Source: Streptomyces griseus subsp. griseus
GTDB lineage: Bacteria; Actinomycetota; Actinomycetes; Streptomycetales; Streptomycetaceae
NCBI RefSeq assembly: GCF_003610995.1
Contig: NZ_CP032543.1
Location: 7,006,001 to 7,070,000 of the forward strand
Direction of reading: 5' to 3'
DNA length: 64,000 nucleotides
Within the stretch, counting starts at the first letter, position 1; the number at the start of each line of letters is the position of its first letter. Below the pieces are notes generated by a model, which saw only the letters and a program-made list of their open reading frames with translations, searched no databases and was not told the DNA's origin. The position numbers were made by a program, and so were the translations under genes. Positions 16,116 to 23,594 of this stretch are shown piece by piece.

Positions 16116-16810
16116 TCGAGAGGCTGCTGCCCGCGTACGTCTCCTGCGCGGCGACCCGCGAGGAGAGCCTGCCGGGGGAGACCCTGTTCCCCGAGGAGGA
16201 GGAGCTGGTCGCCCGGAGCGTGCCCAAACGCCGCAACGACTTCACGACCGCGCGGGCCTGCGCGCGGCGGGCCATGCGCCCGCTCGGCCTGGAACCCGTC
16301 GCCGTACTCCACGGCAGACGCGGCATGCCCCTGTGGCCCGACGGAATCGTCGGCAGCCTCACCCACTGCGACGGCTACCGGGCGGCGGCACTGGCCCGCG
16401 CGGCGGACGTGCTGTCGCTGGGGATCGACGCCGAGCCGCACGCCCCGCTGCCCGAAGGCGTGGGGGAGTTGGTGGTGCGCCCCTCGGAGCGTGCGCGGTT
16501 CACCGCGGCGGCCGGGATCCACTGGGACCGGCTGGTGTTCAGCGCCAAGGAGAGCGTCTTCAAGACCTGGTACCCGCTCACCCTGACCGAGCTGGACTTC
16601 GACGAGGCGGACCTGACGTTCCACCGGGAGGGCGAGGACCGGCCCGGCGACGGGGCGGCGGGCGGGACCTTCACCGCCCGGCTGCTGCGCACCGATCCCG
16701 CCGTGCCGCCGGTGCTGGACGGGACATGGCGGGTGGAGGACGGCATCGTCGCCACGGCGGTGCTGCTGCGGCCCGACTGGCAGGAGGCGGGCGGCGCTCA
16801 GGAGGGCTGA
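16112..16810 (+). CDS. 4'-phosphopantetheinyl transferase (EntD/Sfp type)
   Basis: A 232-residue enzyme that would transfer phosphopantetheine from CoA to carrier proteins of NRPS, PKS or fatty-acid systems. Seen: the CoA-binding RRNDFTTARACARRAM, GSLTHCDGYRAAA, the Mg-binding LGIDAEPH, and the second acidic motif FSAKESVFKTWYPL. The start is the GTG at 16112 inside the GTGA overlap with the preceding stop; a much longer in-frame extension upstream only shadows the metallophosphoesterase. It is relevant to any siderophore or antibiotic synthetases in the genome. Its 3' end overlaps the convergent histidine-phosphatase-fold gene by 13 bp. Confidence 0.9.
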   Translation: MIERLLPAYVSCAATREESLPGETLFPEEEELVARSVPKRRNDFTTARACARRAMRPLGLEPVAVLHGRRGMPLWPDGIVGSLTHCDGYRAAALARAADVLSLGIDAEPHAPLPEGVGELVVRPSERARFTAAAGIHWDRLVFSAKESVFKTWYPLTLTELDFDEADLTFHREGEDRPGDGAAGGTFTARLLRTDPAVPPVLDGTWRVEDGIVATAVLLRPDWQEAGGAQEG

Positions 16811-17382
16811 GGCGCGGCGAGCGGGCGCCCCAGCCGGACGTTCACCCGGCCCGACCGCCCGCTCAGCTCGGTGAGGACCAACGGCGCGACATCGAGTCGC
16901 CAGAACGTCTCCGGCGGCAGCGCCAGAGCGTGCACGACGGCGGCCCGTACGACGGCGGGCTCGGCGACCGCGAGGACGCCCCCCTTCTCGGTGCCCAGGA
17001 CTCCGTCCAGCCAGCCGCCCACCCGCTCCACCAGCGCCCGCAGTGACTCGCCCCCGTGCGGAGCCGCCGAGGGGTCACCCATCCAGGCGGCCACCGCGGC
17101 GGGTTCGGCGGCACCCACCTCGTCGAGGCGCCGGCCGCTCCAGCGCCCCAGGTCCCAGCCGGTGAGCGCCGGTTCGGGGCGGGCGGCGAGACCGAGAGCG
17201 GCCGCGGTTCCGAGGCACCGTTCGGACGGGCCGCTGAGAACGGCGTCGGACCTCGGCACGGCGGCGGCCGCCGCCCGCGCGCTCCGCTCACCGGCCCGAT
17301 CCAGCGGGGCGTCACCGTCGAAGCGGGCCTGCCGGAGCGCCGCGTTCATCGCCGGTGAGACCAACATCACCCGTACTGTCAT
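16798..17382 (-). CDS. Histidine-phosphatase-fold protein lacking both catalytic histidines
   Basis: A 194-residue phosphoglycerate-mutase-like fold. LDRAGERSARAAAAAV, SGPSERCLGTAAALGL and PHGGESLRALVERVGGWL match the family. But the N-terminal RHG catalytic motif reads LVSPAMNA, and the second active-site SHG reads VAEPAVVRAAV. The phosphohistidine nucleophile and its partner are therefore absent and the protein is probably not a phosphatase. It diverges from the cobalamin-riboswitch/cbtBA locus, where cobC/cobZ-type phosphatases are common neighbours, so a degenerate cobalamin-related or regulatory role is a reasonable inference. Confidence 0.7.
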   Translation of the reverse strand: MTVRVMLVSPAMNAALRQARFDGDAPLDRAGERSARAAAAAVPRSDAVLSGPSERCLGTAAALGLAARPEPALTGWDLGRWSGRRLDEVGAAEPAAVAAWMGDPSAAPHGGESLRALVERVGGWLDGVLGTEKGGVLAVAEPAVVRAAVVHALALPPETFWRLDVAPLVLTELSGRSGRVNVRLGRPLAAPQPS

Positions 17383-17489
17383 GTTCCTGCCTCAAGTTGT
17401 CCCGGGCAGGCCCCAACGCCCTTGACCGTCAGGCGTTTCGGGGCCCCGAACTCCGCAGATTGCACCATGGCGGCGCCTGCGTACAGGCG

Positions 17490-17633
17490 GTATGGTCACG
17501 TCGAACTTGACGAGGGTGTGACGGAAGTCCGGTGAGAGTCCGGCACGGTCGCGCCACTGTGTACCCGTACCTGTGCGGGAAGTCAGACCCAGCGCCCTCG
17601 TCCGACGCACCACGACAGGGACGCGTGTTCCCA
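17490..17633 (+). ncRNA. Cobalamin (adenosylcobalamin) riboswitch
   Basis: The conserved core is visible: GGAAGTCCGGTGAGAGTCCG (17523-17542), CGCCACTG (the B12 box, 17552-17559), and the 3' element AGTCAGACCC (17581-17590). The downstream 17591-17633 stretch can form the expression platform before the cbtB ribosome site ACAGGAGG. It should lower cbtBA expression when cobalamin is abundant. Confidence 0.9.
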
Positions 17634-17647
17634 CAGGAGGTTCCGCC

Positions 17648-17863
17648 ATGGCGCAGTCCGCCGCTCCCGCAACCGGCGCACCCGCGATCACCCCGATCTC
17701 GGCGAAGGCCATCGCTCCCTGGGCTGTCTTCGTCGGCATCCTGGCGCTCGTACTGCTGTACTTCGTCGGCGCCGAACAGGGCGCCACCGCCCTCATCTCG
17801 GGTGAAGGCGTCCACGAATGGGTCCACGACGGCCGTCACCTGCTCGGTTTCCCCTGCCACTGA
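17648..17863 (+). CDS. cbtB: CbtB family cobalt-transport subunit
   Basis: A 71-residue single-span membrane protein: a short cytosolic N-terminus, one helix (about 25-45, WAVFVGILALVLLYFVG), then the family's C-terminal histidine-rich tail HEWVHDGRHLLGFPCH, thought to bind cobalt. The ATG at 17648 follows ACAGGAGG by 7-8 bp. It sits directly under the cobalamin riboswitch and 54 bp before cbtA, the standard CbtBA arrangement for B12-controlled cobalt uptake. Confidence 0.92.
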   Translation: MAQSAAPATGAPAITPISAKAIAPWAVFVGILALVLLYFVGAEQGATALISGEGVHEWVHDGRHLLGFPCH

Positions 17864-17917
17864 GCCACCCGCGACATCCGGTTCAGCGAAGGAATCAAGG
17901 GAAACAGGGAAAGTCTC

Positions 17918-18682
17918 GTGAACTCCATATCTGTCAGAGCTCTGCTCGTGCGCGGCATGATCGCGGGCGTGATCGCGGGTGCGCTGGCCCTCGCCGTCGC
18001 GTACTTCCTCGGCGAGTCGCAGGTGGACGCCGCCATCGCGCTCGAAGAGGCGCACAGCCACGCCGCCCACGGTGGCGGTGAGGAAGAGGAGCTGGTCAGC
18101 CGCACCATGCAGGCGACCGGCGGGCTCGCCACCGCACTGCTGGTCTTCGGCGTCGCGGCGGGCGGCATCGCCGCCCTCGTGTTCGCCTACGCGCTGGGCC
18201 GCATCGGCAGGTTCGGCCCCCGGGCCACGGCCGCGCTGGTCGCGGGAGCGGCCCTGCTCACCGTCTACGTCGTGCCGTTCCTGAAGTACCCGGCCAACCC
18301 GCCGGCCGTCGGCGACCCCGACACCATCGGGAAGCGCACCACGCTGTTCTTCCTGATGGTCGCCCTCAGTCTGCTGCTGGCCGTCGCCGCCGTGATCATC
18401 GGCAAGCGGCTCGCACCGGGCCTGGGCAACTGGAACGCGACCATCGCGGCGGCCGCCGGCTTCGTCCTGGTGATCGGCCTCGCCTACGCCTTCCTGCCCT
18501 CGTTCGACGAGGTGGGCAAGGACTTCCCGGCCACCCTGCTCTGGAAGTTCCGGCTCTCCACACTCGCCGTCCAGGCCACGTTCTGGACCGGCTTCGGCCT
18601 GATCTTCGGCTACCTCACCGAGCGGCTGCTGGTCTCCGCGAACGGTGCCGACGCGCCCCGCGCGGCGACGCCCGTGGGCTGA
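17918..18682 (+). CDS. cbtA: CbtA family cobalt-transport membrane protein
   Basis: A 254-residue protein with about five to six membrane helices. Helix 1 is RGMIAGVIAGALALAVAYFL, followed by a periplasmic His/Glu-rich loop EEAHSHAAHGGGEEEE that could collect cobalt, then further helices and a conserved KYPANPPAVGDPDTIGKRT loop. This is typical CbtA. It works with CbtB in cobalt import for cobalamin synthesis. The start is GTG 17918. A perfect 32-bp palindrome terminator follows. Confidence 0.92.
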   Translation: MNSISVRALLVRGMIAGVIAGALALAVAYFLGESQVDAAIALEEAHSHAAHGGGEEEELVSRTMQATGGLATALLVFGVAAGGIAALVFAYALGRIGRFGPRATAALVAGAALLTVYVVPFLKYPANPPAVGDPDTIGKRTTLFFLMVALSLLLAVAAVIIGKRLAPGLGNWNATIAAAAGFVLVIGLAYAFLPSFDEVGKDFPATLLWKFRLSTLAVQATFWTGFGLIFGYLTERLLVSANGADAPRAATPVG

Positions 18683-18699
18683 CGGCTCGCGTTAAGCAC

Positions 18700-18731
18700 A
18701 GAACCCGCCGGGGTCGACCCCGGCGGGTTCT
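18700..18731 (+). terminator. Perfect 32-bp palindrome terminator after cbtA
   Basis: An exact inverted repeat without loop (arms 18700-18715 and 18716-18731, centre GTCGAC) directly downstream of cbtA. Confidence 0.85.
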
Positions 18732-18805
18732 CGCTGTTTCGGGCGGGCAGCCGCGGTGGCTTCCGGGCAGCGGTAGCGGTGTTACGCGCAGGAGACCCAG
18801 AGAGA

Positions 18806-18818
18806 GTAGCGACGCTAC
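18806..18818. promoter_or_regulatory. Dyad GTAGCGACGCTAC upstream of SDR gene
   Basis: A perfect 6-bp inverted repeat around one base, 73 bp upstream of the SDR ATG and close to a second symmetric element GTTAAC (about 18828-18833). A candidate operator for the TetR protein encoded just after the SDR. Confidence 0.4.
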
Positions 18819-18890
18819 GGCAAAAGTGTTAACGTTGATGTCGTCGGGTTGCACGGAACCGCCGCGACCCCTGTCGCCAGGAGCAACGTC

Positions 18891-19658
18891 ATGACCGTCG
18901 AACAGTCCGAGTCCGTCTCCACCACCAACGCTCCCCGCCGCGTGGCTGTCGTCACCGGAGGCTCCCGGGGCATCGGCCGGGAGAGCGCCGAGCGGCTCGC
19001 CGCCGACGGCCTCGCGGTCGTCGTCGGCTACGGGGGCAACCGGGCCGAGGCGGAGGCCGCCGTCGCCGCCATCACCGCCGCGGGCGGCGAGGCGATCGCC
19101 CACCGCGCGGATGTGGCCGACGAGACCGCCGTCGCGGATCTCTTCGACGCCGCGGAACAGGCATACGGCGGCGTCGACGTGGTCGTGCACGCGGCGGGCG
19201 TGATGGCGCTCGCCCCGCTGGCCGACCTCGACCTCGACGTACTGGACCGGATGCACCGCACCAACATCCGGGGCACCTTCGTCGTCGACCAGCAGGCGGC
19301 ACGCCGGGTGCGCGCGGGCGGGGCCGTCATCAACTTCTCCAGCTCCGTGCTGTCGCTCGCCCTGCCCGGCTACACCGCCTACGCCGCCACCAAGGGGGCC
19401 GTCGAGGCGATGACCCTGATCCTCGCCCGCGAGCTGCGCGGCCGGGACATCACGGTCAACGCGGTCGCCCCCGGGCCGACCGCCACCGCCCTCTTCCTGG
19501 ACGGCAAGGACGAGGAGACCGTCGCGCGGATGGCCGCCCAGCCCCCGCTGGAGCGGCTCGGGACCCCGCAGGACATAGCCGAGGTGGTCTCCTTCCTGGC
19601 CGGCCCCGCACGCTGGGTCAACGGCCAGGTCCTCCGGGCCAACGGCGGCATCGTCTGA
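18891..19658 (+). CDS. SDR family oxidoreductase (3-ketoacyl-ACP-reductase-like)
   Basis: A 255-residue classical SDR: TGGSRGIGRE cofactor loop, DVAD, HAAG (the NNAG position), Ser in INFSSS, Tyr-Lys in YTAYAATKGAVE, and PGPTATALF. Its length is that of FabG-type enzymes. The ATG at 18891 has AGGAG 8-12 bp upstream; a longer frame from 18849 lacks a ribosome site. It sits 32 bp before a TetR gene in the same direction and behind a palindrome, so repression by that TetR is likely. The substrate is unknown. Confidence 0.88.
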   Translation: MTVEQSESVSTTNAPRRVAVVTGGSRGIGRESAERLAADGLAVVVGYGGNRAEAEAAVAAITAAGGEAIAHRADVADETAVADLFDAAEQAYGGVDVVVHAAGVMALAPLADLDLDVLDRMHRTNIRGTFVVDQQAARRVRAGGAVINFSSSVLSLALPGYTAYAATKGAVEAMTLILARELRGRDITVNAVAPGPTATALFLDGKDEETVARMAAQPPLERLGTPQDIAEVVSFLAGPARWVNGQVLRANGGIV

Positions 19659-19690
19659 GCGCCGTGTCCCGGCTTGATAGCGTCCGTCCG

Positions 19691-20404
19691 ATGAGCACCA
19701 CCACGAGCACACGGGCCCGCATCCTCCAGGTGGCCGCCGATCTGGTCGGCGAGTCACCCGACGGTGACATCTCCACACGCGCCGTGTGCGAGGCGGCCCA
19801 GGTCGGGGCCCCCGCGCTCTACCGCCACTTCGGGGACAAGGAAGGCCTTCTGTCGGCCGTCGTCGACCACGGCTTCGAGCGATATCTCGCGACGAAACGT
19901 GAGCGCGACGAGAGCGCGGACCCCGTGGAGGACCTGCGCCGGGGCTGGGACAGCCACGTGGAGTTCGCCGTCCGTAACCCGAACCTCTACCGCCTGATGA
20001 ACTCCCCGGCGATGCGGACGCCTCCCGCCGCCGCCCTGGAATCGCACCGCATCCTGACCCGCGACCTGGAACGGGCGGCAGCCCAGGGCCGGATACGGGT
20101 CGCGCCCGAGCTGGCCGCGCAGATGGTCATGTCGGCCAATGTGGGGGTGGCGCTGATGCTCGTCGCCCGCCCCACGACCTTCGACGACCCCGGCCTGTCC
20201 CGCCGGGTGCGCGACGCCGTGCACGCTTCGATCCTCACCCCCGACGCGGCGGCGGGCACGCCGCAGGGTGCCGAAGTCCCGTCGGCGGCGGCGCGGTTGA
20301 GCGCCCTGCTCCGGGAGGCGCAGGGCTCGGGGCTCAGTACGGCCGAGGCGGCGCTGATGAAGGAGTGGCTGGGCCGGGTGGCGAACGCGGGCCCGGGGGA
20401 CTGA
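19691..20404 (+). CDS. TetR/AcrR family transcriptional regulator
   Basis: A 237-residue repressor: RARILQVAADLVGES helix 1, then CEAAQVGAPALYRHFGDKEGLL as the recognition helix and its follow-up. A ligand domain with PNLYRLMNSP follows. A -10-like TAGCGT at 19678-19683 is only 7 bp from the ATG with no Shine-Dalgarno sequence, which suggests its own leaderless transcript in addition to read-through from the SDR. It likely regulates the preceding SDR gene (inference from adjacency and the dyad at 18806). Confidence 0.85.
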   Translation: MSTTTSTRARILQVAADLVGESPDGDISTRAVCEAAQVGAPALYRHFGDKEGLLSAVVDHGFERYLATKRERDESADPVEDLRRGWDSHVEFAVRNPNLYRLMNSPAMRTPPAAALESHRILTRDLERAAAQGRIRVAPELAAQMVMSANVGVALMLVARPTTFDDPGLSRRVRDAVHASILTPDAAAGTPQGAEVPSAAARLSALLREAQGSGLSTAEAALMKEWLGRVANAGPGD

Positions 20405-20430
20405 GCGCCGGGCGGCCCCCCCGGCCGGGG

Positions 20431-21096
20431 TCAGGACGGCGTGGGGGAGGGTGCGTCACCGACACGCAGTCCGTCCTCCATGCGACGGGCGGTGTTCTCG
20501 ACGATGCTCCCGAGGTCCTCGCGTACGTCGTGCTCCTCGCTGCCGTACGGGCCGTACGCGGTCACCGAGAGCAGGAGTTCGCCGTTCCATAGAAGGAGGG
20601 TGCGGCCGGGGCGCCCCTGGGCCTCGGCCGGTTTCTCGTACGCGGCGTCGTGGAGCCGCTCCGGCCCGCGCCCGTGGGCCCGGTCGAGGCCTTCCTCGAT
20701 GCGGTACGCGCGGAGGGCGGGCCCGGCCTCCTCGTACACGGCGGCGGTCGCGCTGAGCTTCCACGACGCCCCGTCCGGGCCCGTGAGACCGGCCAGGCAG
20801 CCGGTCTGCCGGTAGCGGTGCCGGGTGCCCTTCTCACCGATGTCCTCCCGGCGATCCGGGTCGGCGGAATCGGTGGTGGAGCCGACGGTGAACCCCTCGG
20901 CGGGCGGCGCGCTCGCGAGCAGTTCGCAGGGGCGGCTCGTCCAGCTGTGCACCCCCGGTGCGCGGGCGCCAGGCTTTCCCCTGCCCTCGGCTCCGCCCTG
21001 GCCACCACCTGAGCAGCCGGAAACCGCGAGTGCCGCCGATGCGATGAGCGCGGCCACCCGCGCCCGGCGTAATTCGGCGTCCGTCGAGCTACACAT
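20431..21096 (-). CDS. Putative lipoprotein of unknown function
   Basis: A 221-residue exported lipoprotein. The N-terminus has charged residues (ELRRARVAAL), a hydrophobic stretch and a lipobox ALAVSGC near residue 31, followed by a Gly-rich linker. The mature domain holds two more cysteines (CELLAS, TGCLAGL) and a TLLLWNGELLLSVTAYGP core, similar in style to the small DUF3558-like lipoproteins of actinomycetes. The assignment to that family is not certain. The start is the ATG at 21096; longer frames upstream overlap other genes. It is downstream of the TPR gene, with a hairpin between. Confidence 0.7.
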   Translation of the reverse strand: MCSSTDAELRRARVAALIASAALAVSGCSGGGQGGAEGRGKPGARAPGVHSWTSRPCELLASAPPAEGFTVGSTTDSADPDRREDIGEKGTRHRYRQTGCLAGLTGPDGASWKLSATAAVYEEAGPALRAYRIEEGLDRAHGRGPERLHDAAYEKPAEAQGRPGRTLLLWNGELLLSVTAYGPYGSEEHDVREDLGSIVENTARRMEDGLRVGDAPSPTPS

Positions 21097-21161
21097 TCCC
21101 CGCCCCCTGCCCCTTCGCCCGGAGAGCTCATTATCGAGTGCTCGTACCGGCGGGTAAAGGA

Positions 21162-21197
21162 GGACAGAGCCGCACCGGTACCGGTGCGGCCCTGTCC
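21162..21197 (-). terminator. Stem-loop between TPR and lipoprotein genes
   Basis: An imperfect 36-bp inverted repeat centred on GGTACC (one mismatch), with arms 21162-21179 and 21180-21197, located between two minus-strand genes. Confidence 0.7.
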
Positions 21198-21224
21198 CTC
21201 CGCGCAGGTCGCATACGGACCGGG

Positions 21225-21578
21225 TCAGCTCTCCGGCGACCCGAAGTCGCCGTCGAACGCGGCGGCCATCCGCAGCTGCGTCGCCGCCTCGGCCCGCCGC
21301 CCCTGGCGTTCCAGCGTCCGCCCCAGCATGAGGCGCGCGTAGCTCTCCACCGGGTCGCGCTCCAGGACGGCGCGCAGCTCCTCCTCGGCGCGGCCGAGCC
21401 GGGCGGAGTGGTAGTAGGAGCGGGCCAGCAGCAGCCGAGGCGCGACCTGCTCCGGTGCCTCCTCGACGAGCCCACCCAGGATCCGGGCGGCCGTCAGGTA
21501 CTCCTTGGCCTCGTAGAACATCTGAGCCCGGTCCCACCGGTCGGCGGCCGTGCCGAACTCGTAGTAGGTCTCGCTCAC
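21225..21578 (-). CDS. Small tetratricopeptide-repeat protein
   Basis: A 117-residue soluble protein made of about three TPR units: AQMFYEAKEYLTAARILGGL, ARSYYHSARLGRAEEELRAV, and LGRTLERQGRRAEAATQLRM. These units usually mediate protein-protein contacts. No catalytic motif is present and no partner is evident nearby. It diverges from the pirin gene. Confidence 0.82.
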   Translation of the reverse strand: MSETYYEFGTAADRWDRAQMFYEAKEYLTAARILGGLVEEAPEQVAPRLLLARSYYHSARLGRAEEELRAVLERDPVESYARLMLGRTLERQGRRAEAATQLRMAAAFDGDFGSPES

Positions 21579-21741
21579 GCGTCCTCCTCGTCATCGTGCG
21601 GGCCCTGCCCGGTGCCGGCCACTGGGTTACCCTCCCGCCGTGCGTCCAGCCAGGACAACACCGCATAATGGTTGAACATTCCACTAAATCTTTGGCGTGG
21701 GTACCGACGCGCCACACCCGTACGGGAATAGGTTGAGCGCC

Positions 21742-22707
21742 ATGAGCAATCTCGATCGCCAGGCCACTCCCTCTGTCTGCGGAGGGCGCGGCTTCGTCGT
21801 CGCCGAGCCGGTCCGTGAACTCCTCACCCCCCGCCGCGTACCGCTCGGAGAGTCCACCGAGGTGCGCCGCCTGCTGCCCAACCTGGGCCGCCGCATGGTG
21901 GGCGCGTGGGCTTTCGTCGACCACTACGGGCCCGACGACATCGCGGACGAGCCAGGTATGCAGGTGCCGCCGCACCCGCACATGGGGCTCCAGACCGTCA
22001 GCTGGCTCCATGACGGTGAGGTCCTGCACCGCGACAGCCTGGGCAGCCTGGAGACCGTACGCCCGCGAGAGCTCGGCCTCATGACCTCGGGCCGCGCCAT
22101 CAGCCACTCCGAGGAGAGCCCGAGGCCGCACGCCAGGTTTCTCCACGGTGCCCAGCTCTGGGTGGCGCTGCCCGACGAATACCGCAACGTGGAGCCGCAC
22201 TTCCAGCACCACACCGACCTCCCGGCGGTCACCGCCCCTGGCCTCACCGCCACCGTGATCCTCGGCGAACTGGACGGCGCCGCCTCACCCGGCACCGCCT
22301 ACACCCCGATCGTCGGCGCCGACCTCACCCTGACCAGCGGCGCCGAGGCCCGCCTCCCGCTGGACCCGGACTTCGAGTACGCGGTCCTGTCGATGTCCGG
22401 AGAGGCCGAGGTGGACGGCGTAACGGTCCTGCCGGGCTCGATGCTCTACCTCGGCTGCGGCCGCACCGAACTGCCGCTGCGCGCCCTCTCCGACGCGGGC
22501 CTGATGCTCCTGGGCGGCGAGCCGTTCGAGGAGGAGATCGTGATGTTCTGGAACTTCATCGCTCGATCCGGTGAGGAGATCGCACAGGCGCGCAAGGACT
22601 GGGAAGAGGGCTCGAGGTTCGGCGAGGTGCAGGGCTACGCCGGTGCTCGCCTGTCCGCCCCGGAACTGCCCACGACCCCGCTGAAGCCACGCGGACGAGT
22701 GCGCTGA
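21742..22707 (+). CDS. Pirin family protein
   Basis: A 321-residue bicupin. The N-terminal cupin holds the metal site: PHPHMGLQTVSW, DGEVLHRDS and ISHSEESP (His ligands plus Glu). The C-terminal cupin has LDPDFEYAVLSMSGEAEVDG. Pirins can act as quercetinase-like dioxygenases or redox-sensing regulators. The ATG at 21742 starts where family similarity begins; a GTG at 21697 would add 15 residues. A/T-rich sequence upstream (21660-21690) may hold the promoter. This is the last apparently intact backbone gene before the accessory island. Confidence 0.88.
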   Translation: MSNLDRQATPSVCGGRGFVVAEPVRELLTPRRVPLGESTEVRRLLPNLGRRMVGAWAFVDHYGPDDIADEPGMQVPPHPHMGLQTVSWLHDGEVLHRDSLGSLETVRPRELGLMTSGRAISHSEESPRPHARFLHGAQLWVALPDEYRNVEPHFQHHTDLPAVTAPGLTATVILGELDGAASPGTAYTPIVGADLTLTSGAEARLPLDPDFEYAVLSMSGEAEVDGVTVLPGSMLYLGCGRTELPLRALSDAGLMLLGGEPFEEEIVMFWNFIARSGEEIAQARKDWEEGSRFGEVQGYAGARLSAPELPTTPLKPRGRVR

Positions 22708-23482
22708 CCTGGGGAAACCCAAGGGCGGGCTGGCCGTGCTTCCACTGGCGGCCGCTACTCCGTCCTGCCCGATTCGTATCTGTCTTGTGCTCGGGGCTCG
22801 GGGGCCTAGTGGATTTGAGGGGTGGTAGGTCGAGTCTCGTGTTCGAGCTTGTGGGTCAGGGTTCAATCGGATCGATGCTGACCATTTGCTGGCTTTCCTG
22901 ATTGACAGTCAGGTGATGATGGCCATCTGTCGCCCGGATGCCGGAAAACCGGTTCAGGCGGAGTTACTGAGGGTGACGGGGTGCCTAGTTCATCCGGCTG
23001 ATCGCCCAGCCGCCTTCGCCGAGAGCCTGCATGACCGCTCCAGCTGCCCCGCCAGGACCCCGCATCGGACACATCCGCCGAAGTCGAGGCGCAGGTCTGC
23101 CGCTGAGTCGGGACCGCAAGCTCGGACCGGCCCGCATCGGTCCGGTCATGGGCCTGCCCGCCTCGCCGGTGATCGGCTACTCCTAGTCCACTCCACCGTC
23201 GACGAAAGCCTGAACGACTCCGAGATCGCGGAGACCCGCAACGACGCCCGCCAGCGGCTGATGGTGGGCGACACCTCACCGATCACCGTCGCCGTCGACA
23301 CCCTGGGCCGCGAGACAGCCGAACAGCTCTACGGCCCGGCCCTCGTCCGCCGCGGCCTCCAGCTCGCCTACGGGGCCCGCAGCTCGCTGATGACCTACGG
23401 AAGCAGGTAGGAGGCGGGACATGACCGAGACAAGCACCCCCGCCAGCAAGGCATGGCCCCGAAGCTGTCCCGCGTAGACCTC
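22708..23482. other. Gene-free, decayed stretch at left edge of accessory island
   Basis: No convincing intact gene is seen. A plus-strand frame ending at 23410 (for example TVAVDTLGRETAEQLYGP, then SLMTYGSR) looks like the tail of a once-coding sequence but has no recognisable family. The 22800-22870 part contains GTTCGAGC and GTTCAATC T-loop-like words, but no cloverleaf can be drawn. Confidence 0.45.
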
Positions 23483-23572
23483 CTCATCTCCGCTCGAGCG
23501 GAGGTGAGCTGCTGCTCACGGACCAGGGGAGGGGCACGATGCAGTACTCTCCGCGCGAGCGGAGGCGAGCCG
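23483..23572 (+). CRISPR. Relic type I-E-like CRISPR pair (two repeats, one spacer)
   Basis: Two 29-nt repeats at 23483-23511 and 23544-23572 share 23 of 29 positions. They are offset by exactly 61 bp, enclosing a 32-nt spacer (23512-23543), which is the type I-E unit length. Each has the palindromic core CTCCGC..CGAGCGGAG and the end GAGC[TC]G, like the Streptomyces repeat family that ends in GTGAGCCG. No third repeat occurs at plus or minus 61 bp and no cas gene is in the window. Confidence 0.6.
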
Positions 23573-23594
23573 CACTGGATGGGCGCTCTCTGTT

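Noticed and set aside
16798..17382. Calling this gene cobC (alpha-ribazole phosphatase)
   Set aside because: The RHG and second His motifs needed for catalysis are absent; only the fold and location support a link to cobalamin.
20431..22212. Very long minus-strand open frame across lipoprotein, TPR and pirin genes
   Set aside because: Only the 20431-21096 part has a signal peptide and sensible start; the rest is antisense to the pirin gene or out of frame with the TPR gene.
22800..22875. Possible tRNA or att core (GTTCGAGC and GTTCAATC words)
   Set aside because: No acceptor stem, anticodon arm or CCA-type end can be folded, and no matching copy was seen near 41-42 kb.
23101..23410. Coding-looking tail (TVAVDTLGRETAEQLYGP) near the left island edge
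   Set aside because: No start, no family and the frame opens in non-coding-looking sequence; kept only as decayed DNA.
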